From the NCBI GenBank assembly GCA_020638055.1, contig JACKJH010000002.1, forward strand, positions 1 through 64,000: a DNA stretch of 64,000 nt, given 5' to 3'. The notes below the pieces were generated by a model. That model saw only the letters and a program-made list of their open reading frames with translations, had not been told where the DNA came from and searched no databases. Position 1 is the stretch's first letter. Each line of letters starts with the position of its first letter. Origin of the DNA: Hyphomicrobiaceae bacterium. Its GTDB lineage: Bacteria > Pseudomonadota > Alphaproteobacteria > Rhizobiales > Hyphomicrobiaceae. A program made the translations under genes and the position numbers. Below, in pieces: positions 15,292-23,782 of this stretch.

Positions 15292-16554
15292 CTAGTGGCA
15301 CTCGACACCGGTGATCTGAGACGCGGGTGAATCGAACTCCGATGACATCGGAGGTGGCGCCAGGCCCGCAGGCACCGGCTCGAAATCACCGGTTTTCTCG
15401 GATGGAACGGGCGCTTTTACAACCACCCGTGCCACAGCGAACACGACCAGCAAAAATGCTGCGGTGGCTGTCAGTTCGAAATATGCGTTCGCTCCAAAGC
15501 TGGTCATAGCCCAAGAGACCACGAGCGGGCCTGACATGGCGCCGAGTGCGAACACAATGAGTAGTCCGCTGGCCACCTCCATAGCGGCGGCCGGCGGTGC
15601 GGCATCGTTGGCGTGCGCGTTGCAAATGGCATAAAGCGTCAGCAGGCAGCCGCCGTAGACGAAGCTCAAAAGCAAAAATAAGCTGCGTGCAGCTATCGGA
15701 TCAATAAGCGCCATGGTGATCGACACCAAGGTCAAGGCCCCGGCAATGCCGATCAGGACGATGCGCCGGTCCATCCGGTCCGAAAGGCGCCCAAGTGGCC
15801 ACTGCAAGATCATTCCACCCAGAACAACGATGGTCATGAAGTTGCCGATCCTGAACGTGTCCAGCCCGTTCAACAGACCATACGTGGGCGCCATGCCCCA
15901 GAAGACACCGCTGGTCACACCTGAAACGAGCGTGCCGACCAGGGCGACCGGTGACACCCTATAAAGTCTTGCAAGATTGAGTGCCGGCGTGGCAGGCGGT
16001 GCAGGTGCTGAGGTCCTGGTCAAAGCAACAGGAACAACCGCCAGCGACACGAGGACCGATGATACCGCAAACAGAATGAACCCATCCGCAGGTGCTATAT
16101 TGATCAACTGCTGGCCGACGCCGATAGAGCCCAGGTTTATAATGAGATAGACGCCAAGCAATCCACCACGTTGCTCGCTCGTGGTAGCACCATTCAACCA
16201 GCTCTCCACAACGAGATACAGACCTGCGACAGAAGCACCCGTGACGAAGCGCAATGCGAGCCAGGACCAAACGGTAGGCTCAACGGCATAGAGGATCGCG
16301 GTAGCCGATGTCAGGCTTGCAAAGAGTGAAAATGTGCGAATATGCCCAGCGACTATGATTGTGCGCGGTGCTGCCCAGCAGCCGGCCAGATAACCGAAAA
16401 AATAGCCAGACATTACGACGCCTGTTTCTGCAGTGGAAAAGCGCTCGATCCCGGCTCGTATGCCTAGCAGCGTGTTTTGTAACCCCACACCAATGAGCAG
16501 TAGGGACAGGCTCGCAAGCAGTGCTCCGAAAATACGAAGATGGCTTGAAAGCAT
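15292..16554 (-). CDS. MFS transporter, YcaD-like
   Basis: A 420-aa major facilitator with about twelve hydrophobic segments. It matches the YcaD-like sugar/unknown-substrate branch: LLIGVGLQNTLLGIRAG at the start, then VMSGYFFGYLAGCWAAPR and a cytoplasmic loop with GRLSDRMDRRIVL, the classic MFS motif A. Substrate and direction are unknown. The C-terminal tail of about 35 residues is polar and proline-rich. It is divergent from the Fe-S protein gene, with a 396-base gap. Confidence 0.82.
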   Translation of the reverse strand: MLSSHLRIFGALLASLSLLLIGVGLQNTLLGIRAGIERFSTAETGVVMSGYFFGYLAGCWAAPRTIIVAGHIRTFSLFASLTSATAILYAVEPTVWSWLALRFVTGASVAGLYLVVESWLNGATTSEQRGGLLGVYLIINLGSIGVGQQLINIAPADGFILFAVSSVLVSLAVVPVALTRTSAPAPPATPALNLARLYRVSPVALVGTLVSGVTSGVFWGMAPTYGLLNGLDTFRIGNFMTIVVLGGMILQWPLGRLSDRMDRRIVLIGIAGALTLVSITMALIDPIAARSLFLLLSFVYGGCLLTLYAICNAHANDAAPPAAAMEVASGLLIVFALGAMSGPLVVSWAMTSFGANAYFELTATAAFLLVVFAVARVVVKAPVPSEKTGDFEPVPAGLAPPPMSSEFDSPASQITGVECH

Positions 16555-16950
16555 GACGTTTCAATTTTTTTTAAGGCAAATCGCGCCTGCGTCTGGGATT
16601 GCTTCGATCTACTCTTGTCCAAAGGGGTTCACAATTGAAAATTCTAGGTCGGCATTGCTCCAATCTCCGACAAAATGCCGTTCCTTGGGGGACGGTGATG
16701 TGGATGCGGCAATCAGCCCGGACTTGGCCGTTGGCTGCGCATACAATTGCGACAAAGGGGTTTTCGCAGCGAGAATTGAGCCTCCCAGCGACGGCACTGC
16801 CAAAATGTTAAACAGACCGAGACGATTAAGCGCGGGGTATTCACCGTCGAGAAGGGTTGAGACTTGATCGCCGCCCGGTGCCAATAGTATTCAACCCAAC
16901 GAAAGAGCACATACAAAAAAGGAAACCCGTTCCAAGCGGGACAAACACAG
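16555..16950. other. intergenic region upstream of the Fe-S subunit
   Basis: A gap of 396 bases. A minus-strand open stretch (16609-16884) begins with TTG, lacks a ribosome binding site and matches no family, so no gene is called. In many genomes the molybdopterin catalytic subunit gene would precede the next gene here; none is present. Confidence 0.5.
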
Positions 16951-17706
16951 ATGACCATGCTGCCGGAAACGACGGCCAAGAAGCTCGGCCTCGTCATAGA
17001 CCTGGATACCTGCGTCGGCTGTCAGGCGTGTGCGACCAGTTGCAAGGAGTGGAACACTGGCGGGTACTCCGCGCCGCTTTCCGACATCGATCCTTATGGG
17101 CGCGATCCGCACGGCGCATGGCTAAATCGCATACATTCCTATGAAGTGGGAGACGGTGGCGCATCGCGAACCGTCAACTTCCCGCGCTCGTGCCTGCACT
17201 GCGAGACGCCGGCATGCGTCACCGTCTGCCCTACGGGCGCATCCTACAAACGGGAAGAGGACGGCATTGTTCTTGTCGATCCGGACAAATGCATTGGTTG
17301 CAAGCTTTGCTCGTGGGCATGCGCCTATGGCGCGCGAGAATACGATTACATTGAAGGCGTGATGAAGAAATGCACGCTGTGCATTGACAGGATCTACAAC
17401 ACAAACCTGCAACCGGAAGATCGCGTGCCGGCATGCGTTCGTGCTTGCCCAACCGGCGCTCGCCACTTCGGCGACTTCGGAGATCCGGAGAGTAACGTAT
17501 CCAAGTTGACCAAGGCACGCGGTGGCTACGACCTGCTTCCCCAGATGGGTTTCAAGCCGGTCAACAAGTATCTGCCACCACGGCCCAAGCGTGATCGCGT
17601 CACGCTTGATGACACTTCGGCGGCGGCTGATCGTGGCCCCGTTTCGGCGGAAGGTTCAAAACTGGAACGGCTCTTTCAATGGGCCGACAAGATGCTGACG
17701 CGCTAG
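16951..17706 (+). CDS. 4Fe-4S dicluster subunit, DmsB/SoeB-like
   Basis: A 251-aa iron-sulfur protein of the CISM electron-transfer subunit type. Sixteen cysteines in four groups are seen: CVGCQACATSC (about 22-32), CLHCETPACVTVCP (about 81-94), CIGCKLCSWACAYG (about 115-128) and CTLCIDRI with CVRACP (about 142-172), enough for four [4Fe-4S] clusters. It should pass electrons between a molybdopterin catalytic subunit and a quinone-linked membrane anchor. The anchor gene follows 57 bases downstream. By family it is closest to DmsB or SoeB (sulfite dehydrogenase) subunits; which one cannot be told without the catalytic subunit, which is missing here. Confidence 0.85.
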   Translation: MTMLPETTAKKLGLVIDLDTCVGCQACATSCKEWNTGGYSAPLSDIDPYGRDPHGAWLNRIHSYEVGDGGASRTVNFPRSCLHCETPACVTVCPTGASYKREEDGIVLVDPDKCIGCKLCSWACAYGAREYDYIEGVMKKCTLCIDRIYNTNLQPEDRVPACVRACPTGARHFGDFGDPESNVSKLTKARGGYDLLPQMGFKPVNKYLPPRPKRDRVTLDDTSAAADRGPVSAEGSKLERLFQWADKMLTR

Positions 17707-17763
17707 CTTGCGGACTTCGCTGATGGCCCAGAGCGCGTTTCATGTGGCAAAGGACGACAAACA

Positions 17764-18711
17764 ATGCATCCTGCCTATTCGGTAATTTTCTTTACGACGG
17801 CATCGGGTGCCGGGCTGGGTTTGTTGGTCTGGCTCGGACTTGCCAACGCTTTTTCCTACCTTCCTGCCGACGCTTCGTTTGTGCTCATTTCGGTCGCGTT
17901 GGCGTTGGCGCTACTCAGCGTGGGGCTGCTTTCATCGACGTTTCACCTCGGGCGACCTGATCGTGCCTGGCGCGCATTCTCACAATGGCGATCGTCATGG
18001 CTGTCGCGCGAGGGCGTGGCCGCTGCCGCAACATACCTGCCAGCAATCATTTTTGCATTCGGTTGGTACAAAACCGGCGAGGGGGCGGGCATTGTTGCCA
18101 TACCAGGTCTCGTCATGGCGGTTCTGGCTCTCGTCACTCTTTTCACAACGGGCATGATTTACGGTTCGTTGCCGACAATCCGACAATGGAAGCAAGCGCT
18201 GACGGCACCCAACTACATCGTCATGGGTCTTGCTTCTGGGGCGGTGCTGTTGACGTTTCTGTTGGCGCTTTTTGCAACCGTACCTGTGTGGGCGATATGG
18301 TTGGCAATCGTTTCCTTGACGCTGGCCTGGGCCATGAAGACCTTATACTGGATGGCCATCCATAACGAGGAACCGCGCTACACCATCGGCGAAGCAACAG
18401 GGCTGGGACGGTTTGGAGAGGTTCGGCAACTCGATCCGCCACATACCGCGGCAAATTTCGTCATGCGCGAAATGGGCTATTCGGTTGCCCGTAAGCACGC
18501 CAACAAGATCCGCCGTCTTTCGGTTCTCACCGCATTTGTCGCGCCAGCCGTATTCACCGTCATCATGCTGGTCGCCGGTCCGGTACTGAACCTGTTTCTT
18601 GCAGCGTTGGCCGTGCTGCTTGCTGGCATCGGCCTTGTGATGGAACGCTGGCTATTCTTCGCTGAAGCTGAGCACGTGTCGATGCTCTATTATGGACGCG
18701 AAAGGGCATAG
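17764..18711 (+). CDS. DmsC/SoeC-like membrane anchor subunit
   Basis: A 315-aa protein with about eight hydrophobic segments. It opens MHPAYSVIFFTTASGAGLG, the typical start of the DmsC/YnfH/SoeC anchor family, with STFHLGRPDRAWRAFSQWRSSWLSREG in the second loop. It should bind quinone and hold the Fe-S and catalytic subunits at the cytoplasmic membrane. It is paired with the 4Fe-4S subunit gene upstream. The absence of a catalytic subunit gene in the surrounding region means the complex must be completed from elsewhere, or the pair serves another oxidoreductase. Confidence 0.83.
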   Translation: MHPAYSVIFFTTASGAGLGLLVWLGLANAFSYLPADASFVLISVALALALLSVGLLSSTFHLGRPDRAWRAFSQWRSSWLSREGVAAAATYLPAIIFAFGWYKTGEGAGIVAIPGLVMAVLALVTLFTTGMIYGSLPTIRQWKQALTAPNYIVMGLASGAVLLTFLLALFATVPVWAIWLAIVSLTLAWAMKTLYWMAIHNEEPRYTIGEATGLGRFGEVRQLDPPHTAANFVMREMGYSVARKHANKIRRLSVLTAFVAPAVFTVIMLVAGPVLNLFLAALAVLLAGIGLVMERWLFFAEAEHVSMLYYGRERA

Positions 18712-18741
18712 CAGATCGCTTTTGCACCTAGTGTGGAGTGT

Positions 18742-19809
18742 TCAGGCGCGGTCGCGGTAAATATGCGTTCTACCGTTGGCGTCAACTATGCGGCGCTCAC
18801 CCGTTTCCGGGTCAGCCGATCCCACGTGCGCAGCATCTACCGGCACCTTTCCGTGGCCGCCTGGAATGTCGAGGACGTAGGTGGGCATGGCTAGTCCGGT
18901 GAGGCGAGATCGCAGTGCCACCATCAGGCGTTGACCCTCTTCGATCGAGGTGCGCAGGTGCGCCGTGCCTGGTGCCAGATCACCGTGATGAAGGTAATAT
19001 GGTTTCACGCGGTTTGCGACGAGCTTGCGAAACAACGCTTCGAGTGCATCTACGCTGTCATTGATGCCCTTCAGCAATACAGTCTGGCTGACCAGGGGAA
19101 TTCCCGCAGCGCTCAATGCAGATAGCGCGGCTCGCGCCGGCGGTGTCAACTCGCTGGCGTGGTTGGTATGCACCGCAATCCACACGGGCTTTTCTCCAGC
19201 AGGGGGCAGCAGCGCCTTGATAAGCTCGGTGCTGACGCGTTCAGGTGCCACGACCGGCACGCGCGTGTGCCAGCGTATTGATTGCACGTGTGGAATATTC
19301 GCCAACGCGCGTGTCACATCAGCGATGCGACGCGGCGCCAGGATGAAAGGATCGCCACCGGTCACGATGACTTCAAAAATTTGCCGGTGAGCGGCGATGT
19401 AGGCAAGCGCTGCGTTGAGTGTTTGTGCGTCCAACCAAGCGGTTTGGCCTCGTCCCACCGTTTCGCGGCGGAAACAGAAACGGCAATAAACCGGACACAC
19501 GTTGGCGAGTTTCAACAACACGCGGTCTGGATACCTGTGCACGATGCCGGGAAGCGGGCTCCTTGCATCATCGCCGATGGGATCGTGCAATTCGTCGGTT
19601 GTCGTCACCAGTTCCTGTGCGCTTGGCACGAACTGTCGCGCGATTGGGTCGATCGGGTTGAGCGGATCAATCAACTCTGCCATGGCGGGTGTAATGGCGA
19701 CAGCATAGCGCTTGGAAACCGCGTTTATGTCGTCGCGGAGTTCAGGCGGTTGCAGGCCGGCAGCGACAAGGTGATCAGCAGTGCGAAGTGTGGGCCGAGG
19801 TTTGGTCAT
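18742..19809 (-). CDS. epmB: EF-P lysine 2,3-aminomutase, radical SAM
   Basis: A 355-aa radical SAM enzyme of the KamA/EpmB family. The cluster-binding motif C-x3-C-x2-C is seen at C105, C109 and C112 (VCPVYCRFCFRRE), with TGGDPF and the SIRWHTRVPV segments typical of lysine aminomutases. EpmB turns (S)-alpha-lysine into (R)-beta-lysine with PLP and SAM, for attachment to EF-P by EpmA. The C-terminus is shorter than clostridial KamA, as usual for EpmB. ATG at 19809 is preferred to the TTG two codons before. It lies 83 bases after epmA on the same strand; together with the divergent efp gene it makes the full beta-lysylation set except EpmC. Confidence 0.88.
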   Translation of the reverse strand: MTKPRPTLRTADHLVAAGLQPPELRDDINAVSKRYAVAITPAMAELIDPLNPIDPIARQFVPSAQELVTTTDELHDPIGDDARSPLPGIVHRYPDRVLLKLANVCPVYCRFCFRRETVGRGQTAWLDAQTLNAALAYIAAHRQIFEVIVTGGDPFILAPRRIADVTRALANIPHVQSIRWHTRVPVVAPERVSTELIKALLPPAGEKPVWIAVHTNHASELTPPARAALSALSAAGIPLVSQTVLLKGINDSVDALEALFRKLVANRVKPYYLHHGDLAPGTAHLRTSIEEGQRLMVALRSRLTGLAMPTYVLDIPGGHGKVPVDAAHVGSADPETGERRIVDANGRTHIYRDRA

Positions 19810-19892
19810 TGGCAAAACATCAAAACGGGCATCGGCTTTTTCCGCACACTTGGCAATTTGAAAAAGCAGACGCGGGTGAGTTCGCGTTCTAC

Positions 19893-21005
19893 TTAACTGG
19901 CCGGCAACATCGGCGTCCAGATCACATCGTCGATGTGCGTTGCACCGGTTGCGAGCATGACGAGACGGTCAAAGCCCAAGGCACATCCAGAAGCGCGCGG
20001 CATCGCATCCAGCGCCGCAAAAAAATCCTCGTCAAGCGGATAGCGCTCTGCGTAAATTCGCTCCTTCTCCGCCATGTCTGTTTCCATGCGCAGGCGCTGC
20101 TCGTTTGCGTCCGTCAACTCGCCAAACCCGTTGGCAAGTTCCACGCCGCAGGCATAAAGCTCAAATCGGTCCGCAACGCGCGGATCACGGTCTGATCGGC
20201 GGGCAAGCGCTGCCTCAGGGGCGGGGTATTCGTGCAGGATGGTCGCGGTATGAGCCCTTGGCGAAGGAGGGCAAAGCATCGGCTCGATGCGTTCGACGAG
20301 AACGCGTGAGAAAATGTCTGACCAGCTATCATCATCGGCGGTGTTGACGCCCACCGCCAGCGCGGCGCGGGCAAACGCATCACGGTCAGGAACCCCGGCG
20401 CTGAAGGCTTCACCCAGAAGAAAGATGCCAGCAAATCTCGTGAAAGCCTCATCAAGCGTGATCGGTTCAGGCTCCCGCATTGGATCACAGTGGTGATCAT
20501 TGAATGACCAATGCGGATTATTCGCCGCGTGTGCAGCAATTTTAAGAAGCTGTGCGCAGTCGTTCCATAGCACATGGTAATGCGGCTTGGAGCCAGGGGC
20601 CCCGGGGCCATGATCCGCGGTTTGGTCAGCCCGGTACCATTCCAGCATGGTGAACTCAGGGTGATGCAGGCGCCCTCGTTCGCGGTTTCGGAAGACAGGC
20701 GCGAACGTGAAAATCTTGGTTTCACCTGCCGCAAGCAGCTTCTTGCAGGCGAATTCAGGTGACGTGTGGAGATAAAGCGTTTGGCTGATAAGGTCGGGAC
20801 GGGTCAATTCCGTTTTAAAGGCGTGCAGATGCGTTTCGTTGCCCGGCGAAACCTGCAGGCAGCCGGTCTCCACCTCGACAAAGCCCTGGTCGTCAAACCA
20901 AGCCCTGATAGCCGCCTTGATCTTGGCGCGCGCCAGCAGGAAGGGGCGCCGGTCGGCATGTCGATTTTTGTCCCACCAGGGTGATAGTGGCGGTAATTCG
21001 GGCAT
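19893..21005 (-). CDS. epmA: EF-P--(R)-beta-lysine ligase
   Basis: A 370-aa class II lysyl-tRNA synthetase paralogue without the anticodon-binding domain (GenX/PoxA/EpmA). Motif 2 (FRNRERGRLHHPEFTMLEWYRA) and motif 3 (ALGFDRLVMLATG) are intact, and the product-binding ELANGFGELTD is present. It ligates beta-lysine to the conserved lysine of EF-P, which lets ribosomes pass polyproline stretches. The length is slightly above the E. coli enzyme. It is divergent from efp, 245 bases apart start to start, and upstream of epmB. Confidence 0.92.
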   Translation of the reverse strand: MPELPPLSPWWDKNRHADRRPFLLARAKIKAAIRAWFDDQGFVEVETGCLQVSPGNETHLHAFKTELTRPDLISQTLYLHTSPEFACKKLLAAGETKIFTFAPVFRNRERGRLHHPEFTMLEWYRADQTADHGPGAPGSKPHYHVLWNDCAQLLKIAAHAANNPHWSFNDHHCDPMREPEPITLDEAFTRFAGIFLLGEAFSAGVPDRDAFARAALAVGVNTADDDSWSDIFSRVLVERIEPMLCPPSPRAHTATILHEYPAPEAALARRSDRDPRVADRFELYACGVELANGFGELTDANEQRLRMETDMAEKERIYAERYPLDEDFFAALDAMPRASGCALGFDRLVMLATGATHIDDVIWTPMLPAS

Positions 21006-21249
21006 TTATGCAGGTCTCATTTGGCTTGTTTCGGCCTTCATCGTCAAATGCGCAGACCCCAATCATGGCGGGGTTGAGATGATTTTCAGAACCTTATCCT
21101 TGCGTGCGTTGTGAGGGTCTAGCCTTCCGCACTTGGAGTTCTGGCCGAGAAAGGCTATGAACCGGGCCGAATCTGTCCGAACCGGTGTCAGTCCGCAAGC
21201 TAGGCCCGGCTTCTATACCGAAATCACCGGAAACCGGAGACCCAAACCC

Positions 21250-21819
21250 GTGGTAAAAATTATCGCCAGCCAGGTCCGCAAGGGCAATGTTCTTGATCTC
21301 GACGGCAAGCTCGCGGTGGTCATCTCTGCGGAGAACATCCATCCGGGCAAGGGTACACCCGTTACCCACTTGGAACTGCGCCGCATTGCTGATGGCATCA
21401 AGGTGACCGAGCGCTATCGCACCACCGATCAGGTTGAGCGCGCCTTTGTGGAGGAAGTTGACTACAACTACCTGTTCGAAGACGAAACAGGCTACACCTT
21501 CATGCACCCAGAGACATTTGACCAGGTCATGGTGTCGCGCGATGTGTGTGGCGACCAGGCACAGTGGCTTCAGGAGGGCATGACTTGCAAGCTCTCGATG
21601 TTTGAAGGCAACCCAATCGCCGTCGAGCTGCCAGCACGCGTGACTTTCGAAATCGTCGAAGCCGACCCGGTGGTAAAGGGCCAGACGGCATCTTCGTCCT
21701 ACAAACCTGCCATTCTGTCGAATGGCGCCAAGATCCAGGTTCCCCCGCACATCGGTGCAGGCACACGCGTCGTCGTGCTGACGGCAGACGGTTCTTATGT
21801 CGAGCGCGCAAAAGATTGA
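21250..21819 (+). CDS. efp: translation elongation factor P
   Basis: A 189-aa EF-P with its three beta-barrel domains. It starts with GTG (MVKIIASQVRKGNVLDLDGK); the frame stays open upstream but the family length and a GGAG site about ten bases before the GTG fix the start. The modifiable lysine is K34 in HPGKGTP, matching the E. coli position. The C-terminal signature SSYKPAILSNGAKIQVPPHI is complete. EF-P rescues ribosomes stalled at consecutive prolines. The adjacent epmA and epmB show that K34 is probably beta-lysylated. A tandem repeat array begins seven bases after the stop codon. Confidence 0.95.
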   Translation: MVKIIASQVRKGNVLDLDGKLAVVISAENIHPGKGTPVTHLELRRIADGIKVTERYRTTDQVERAFVEEVDYNYLFEDETGYTFMHPETFDQVMVSRDVCGDQAQWLQEGMTCKLSMFEGNPIAVELPARVTFEIVEADPVVKGQTASSSYKPAILSNGAKIQVPPHIGAGTRVVVLTADGSYVERAKD

Positions 21820-21825
21820 ACGCAA

Positions 21826-21990
21826 GAGCATGTTTAGCTGAAGTGTGGAGCGGTTCGGCGTGAAAAACATGCTCCAGACCAAAGAGCATGTTTAGCTGAA
21901 GTGTGGAGCGGTTCGGCGTGAAAAACATGCTCCAGACAGCGAGCATGTTTAGCTGAAGTGTGCAGCGGTAGAGCGGTGAAAAACTTGGCG
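21826..21990 (+). repeat. tandem array of 48-bp palindromes (3 units)
   Basis: Three units start at 21826, 21884 and 21941 (periods of 58 and 57). Each reads GAGCATGTTTAGCTGAAGTG, then a GGTTCGGCGTGA block and AAAACATGCTC, separated by CAGACCAAA-type linkers. The last unit is degenerate at its right end. It directly follows efp and may form its terminator. Confidence 0.85.
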
Positions 21991-22004
21991 GGGATCAAAA
22001 GTCG

Positions 22005-22046
22005 AGAGCCCGTCCGTTATCAATTTCATGAAAATGTACGGGCTCT
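22005..22046. repeat. spaced inverted repeat
   Basis: Perfect nine-base arms AGAGCCCGT and ACGGGCTCT enclose 24 bases. It lies in the otherwise empty 348-base region between efp and the 69-aa gene. No other copy was noticed. Confidence 0.4.
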
Positions 22047-22167
22047 AACCTCGATGACGTCGGGTTCCACGGGCGCAGCAACGGGTCAGGCTGCAGTGCC
22101 CACGGATCGGCCTGCGAGATCGTAAACAGGCGTTGGCGACCTTCCGCCCGGACGTTTGCAACGCAGA

Positions 22168-22377
22168 CTATGCACCCGCATTTCGGATCACCCGGCCGAC
22201 GATCATGTCGCCCTCTTTGAGACCGAAAAATTTGAGTACTTGATCTGGCAGCGTTTCCGGCTCGGTGAGCGATACCTTTTCGTCCTTCTCAGCCACGATC
22301 ACGCGCGCGCGTGCGAGATCTGGTGCGCAGACCAGATATATTTCGTCACCCGACCGATATTCAAAACCATTGAGCAC
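22168..22377 (-). CDS. unknown 69-aa cytoplasmic protein
   Basis: A 69-residue protein starting with GTG, with GGAG seven bases upstream, a good initiation site. It is beta-rich at the N-terminus (FEYRSGDEIYLVCAPDLARARVIV) and ends with GDMIVGRVIRNAGA. No domain is recognised and there is no signal peptide or membrane segment. The ribosome binding site and natural composition argue for a real gene. Nothing in its surroundings points to a function. Confidence 0.5.
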   Translation of the reverse strand: MLNGFEYRSGDEIYLVCAPDLARARVIVAEKDEKVSLTEPETLPDQVLKFFGLKEGDMIVGRVIRNAGA

Positions 22378-22538
22378 TGATGAACTCCTGCATAACCGTG
22401 TTTATACTCTGGAATTTGTCGCCTCAGGCCCCTCGCGGTTATTGAGTGACATCGCCACTGGAAATTGGATTATGGCCGTTGAAGGCGCCGCAGCCAACCA
22501 CTCTTGACTGGCGATGCCGGATTGCTCACCCTTTGTGC

Positions 22539-22838
22539 ATGATGAACACAACATTTTTGAAATGCTTGGCCTTCGCAGCGGTTGTCATCGCAGCCCTGTC
22601 CACCGCGGTTTCGTCTTCACATGCTGGCAAAGATCGCTGGCTTGGTGGTGAATATCGTTCAGCGCCTGCAAAAATGAAGCGCGGACGGAACTCAACGATG
22701 CCGATCAAGGATTGCAGGCGTTACAACGGTCGCTGGGGTTATTACGGCAACCCGTGGTGCTCCCCCGCCGAACAGCGCGCTTTTGACGTCTGGGATGCAG
22801 AGCGGATCGGCCGGTTACGGCAGCGGCAATTGCGATGA
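22539..22838 (+). CDS. unknown exported small basic protein
   Basis: A 99-aa protein with a clear signal peptide (hydrophobic 6-22, cleavage near SSSHAG). The mature part is basic and aromatic, with KDCRRYNGRWGYYGNPWCS and two cysteines, and ends in an Arg/Gln-rich tail. No known family is recognised. ATG at 22539 is chosen because it places the signal peptide at the N-terminus. Its stop overlaps the ATG of the next gene (ATGA), so the two are translationally coupled. Confidence 0.6.
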   Translation: MMNTTFLKCLAFAAVVIAALSTAVSSSHAGKDRWLGGEYRSAPAKMKRGRNSTMPIKDCRRYNGRWGYYGNPWCSPAEQRAFDVWDAERIGRLRQRQLR

Positions 22839-23779
22839 CGGCAATGCAAGGTGAAGTAAGTCTGCAAGGTTACCGAACACGCCTGGATGCGGCCTTTGCT
22901 TCAAATGCGCCGCGCGCTGTGATTTTGCGCAGAGGGCCCAAGAAGCATTTTCATCTGATAAGTTGGGATTTACGCAATGATACTTTCATCCATGGGCAAT
23001 GGATGAAAGGCGTTGTCCGGCTTTGCGATCTGTCGCCGTCTGGCAATAAGCTGCTGTACTGGGCGGCTCAACATCATAACTCTGCCGCAGAGAGGGCTCG
23101 GCGCCGGCCTTCCGTTACAGGTGAAGAACAAGAAGGTTCGCCAAGGTTTGAGCCTTTGGCGCAGCGCGGAAGAGATATGGCAGAATTTGCAAAGCGGCAT
23201 CCAAAGCGGAGGGTGCCACGCTATTTGCGCGCTCCTGATGGCAAGTCGCAGGGCAAATCAGCGCCGCGCGCCGATACAGGAACTTGGACAGCAATCTCCC
23301 GACCGCCCTACTTTTCAGCACTTGCTGTTTGGCCATCGTTCGGGACGTGGACGGGGGGAGGCTACTTTCGCTCCGACAACGAGGTTGTGCTGTTTGAATC
23401 TGATGAGGGAATGGTCCCGCAAGAAAATGTCAGGCGACCTGCGGTCTTTAAAATGTCGCCGTATTTTACCAACCGCACATTCTGCAACGCTGAGCTGGCC
23501 GCGCGAGCAGAGGGCTATCCCATCAAGAAGGAAGCCGGCGAGGCGATCGTAAACGGCCTGGCTGGTTCGGACAAACCAAAACGCTGGGTGGACTGGATAC
23601 ATGCCGATCGCGCAAGCGGCATTCTTTATTTCGCTGTGGACGGAGCAGTTTACCGTCTGGCAAATTGGACCGGCCTCGACCCGGTTGAATATCTAACGGC
23701 AGCAACAAAAATCGCTGATTTCAATGGTCTATCATTCCAGCAGATGCGTGCGCCGGCCGAGGCCATGCGTTGGACGTGA
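22835..23779 (+). CDS. unknown 314-aa protein
   Basis: A 314-residue cytoplasmic protein without signal peptide or membrane segment and with high Trp/Arg content. The order of segments recalls a beta-propeller-like display protein: AVILRRGPKKHFHLISWDLRNDTF, WMKGVVRLCDLSPSGNKLLYWAA, then YFRSDNEVVLFES and later LYFAVDGAVYRLANW. That is only an impression; no family is assigned. A charged linker (about 85-145) separates two parts. It is coupled to the small exported protein upstream and convergent with the peptidase-like gene downstream (three bases apart). Confidence 0.6.
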   Translation: MTAMQGEVSLQGYRTRLDAAFASNAPRAVILRRGPKKHFHLISWDLRNDTFIHGQWMKGVVRLCDLSPSGNKLLYWAAQHHNSAAERARRRPSVTGEEQEGSPRFEPLAQRGRDMAEFAKRHPKRRVPRYLRAPDGKSQGKSAPRADTGTWTAISRPPYFSALAVWPSFGTWTGGGYFRSDNEVVLFESDEGMVPQENVRRPAVFKMSPYFTNRTFCNAELAARAEGYPIKKEAGEAIVNGLAGSDKPKRWVDWIHADRASGILYFAVDGAVYRLANWTGLDPVEYLTAATKIADFNGLSFQQMRAPAEAMRWT

Positions 23780-23782
23780 ACC

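Noticed and set aside
16609..16884. 91-codon minus-strand ORF in the gap before the Fe-S gene
   Set aside because: It begins with TTG right after a stop, lacks a ribosome binding site and matches no known family; a fragment of a lost gene cannot be excluded.
18729..18738. CTAGTGTGG after the anchor subunit gene as another element remnant
   Set aside because: The match to the element end is only nine bases long, too short to separate from chance.
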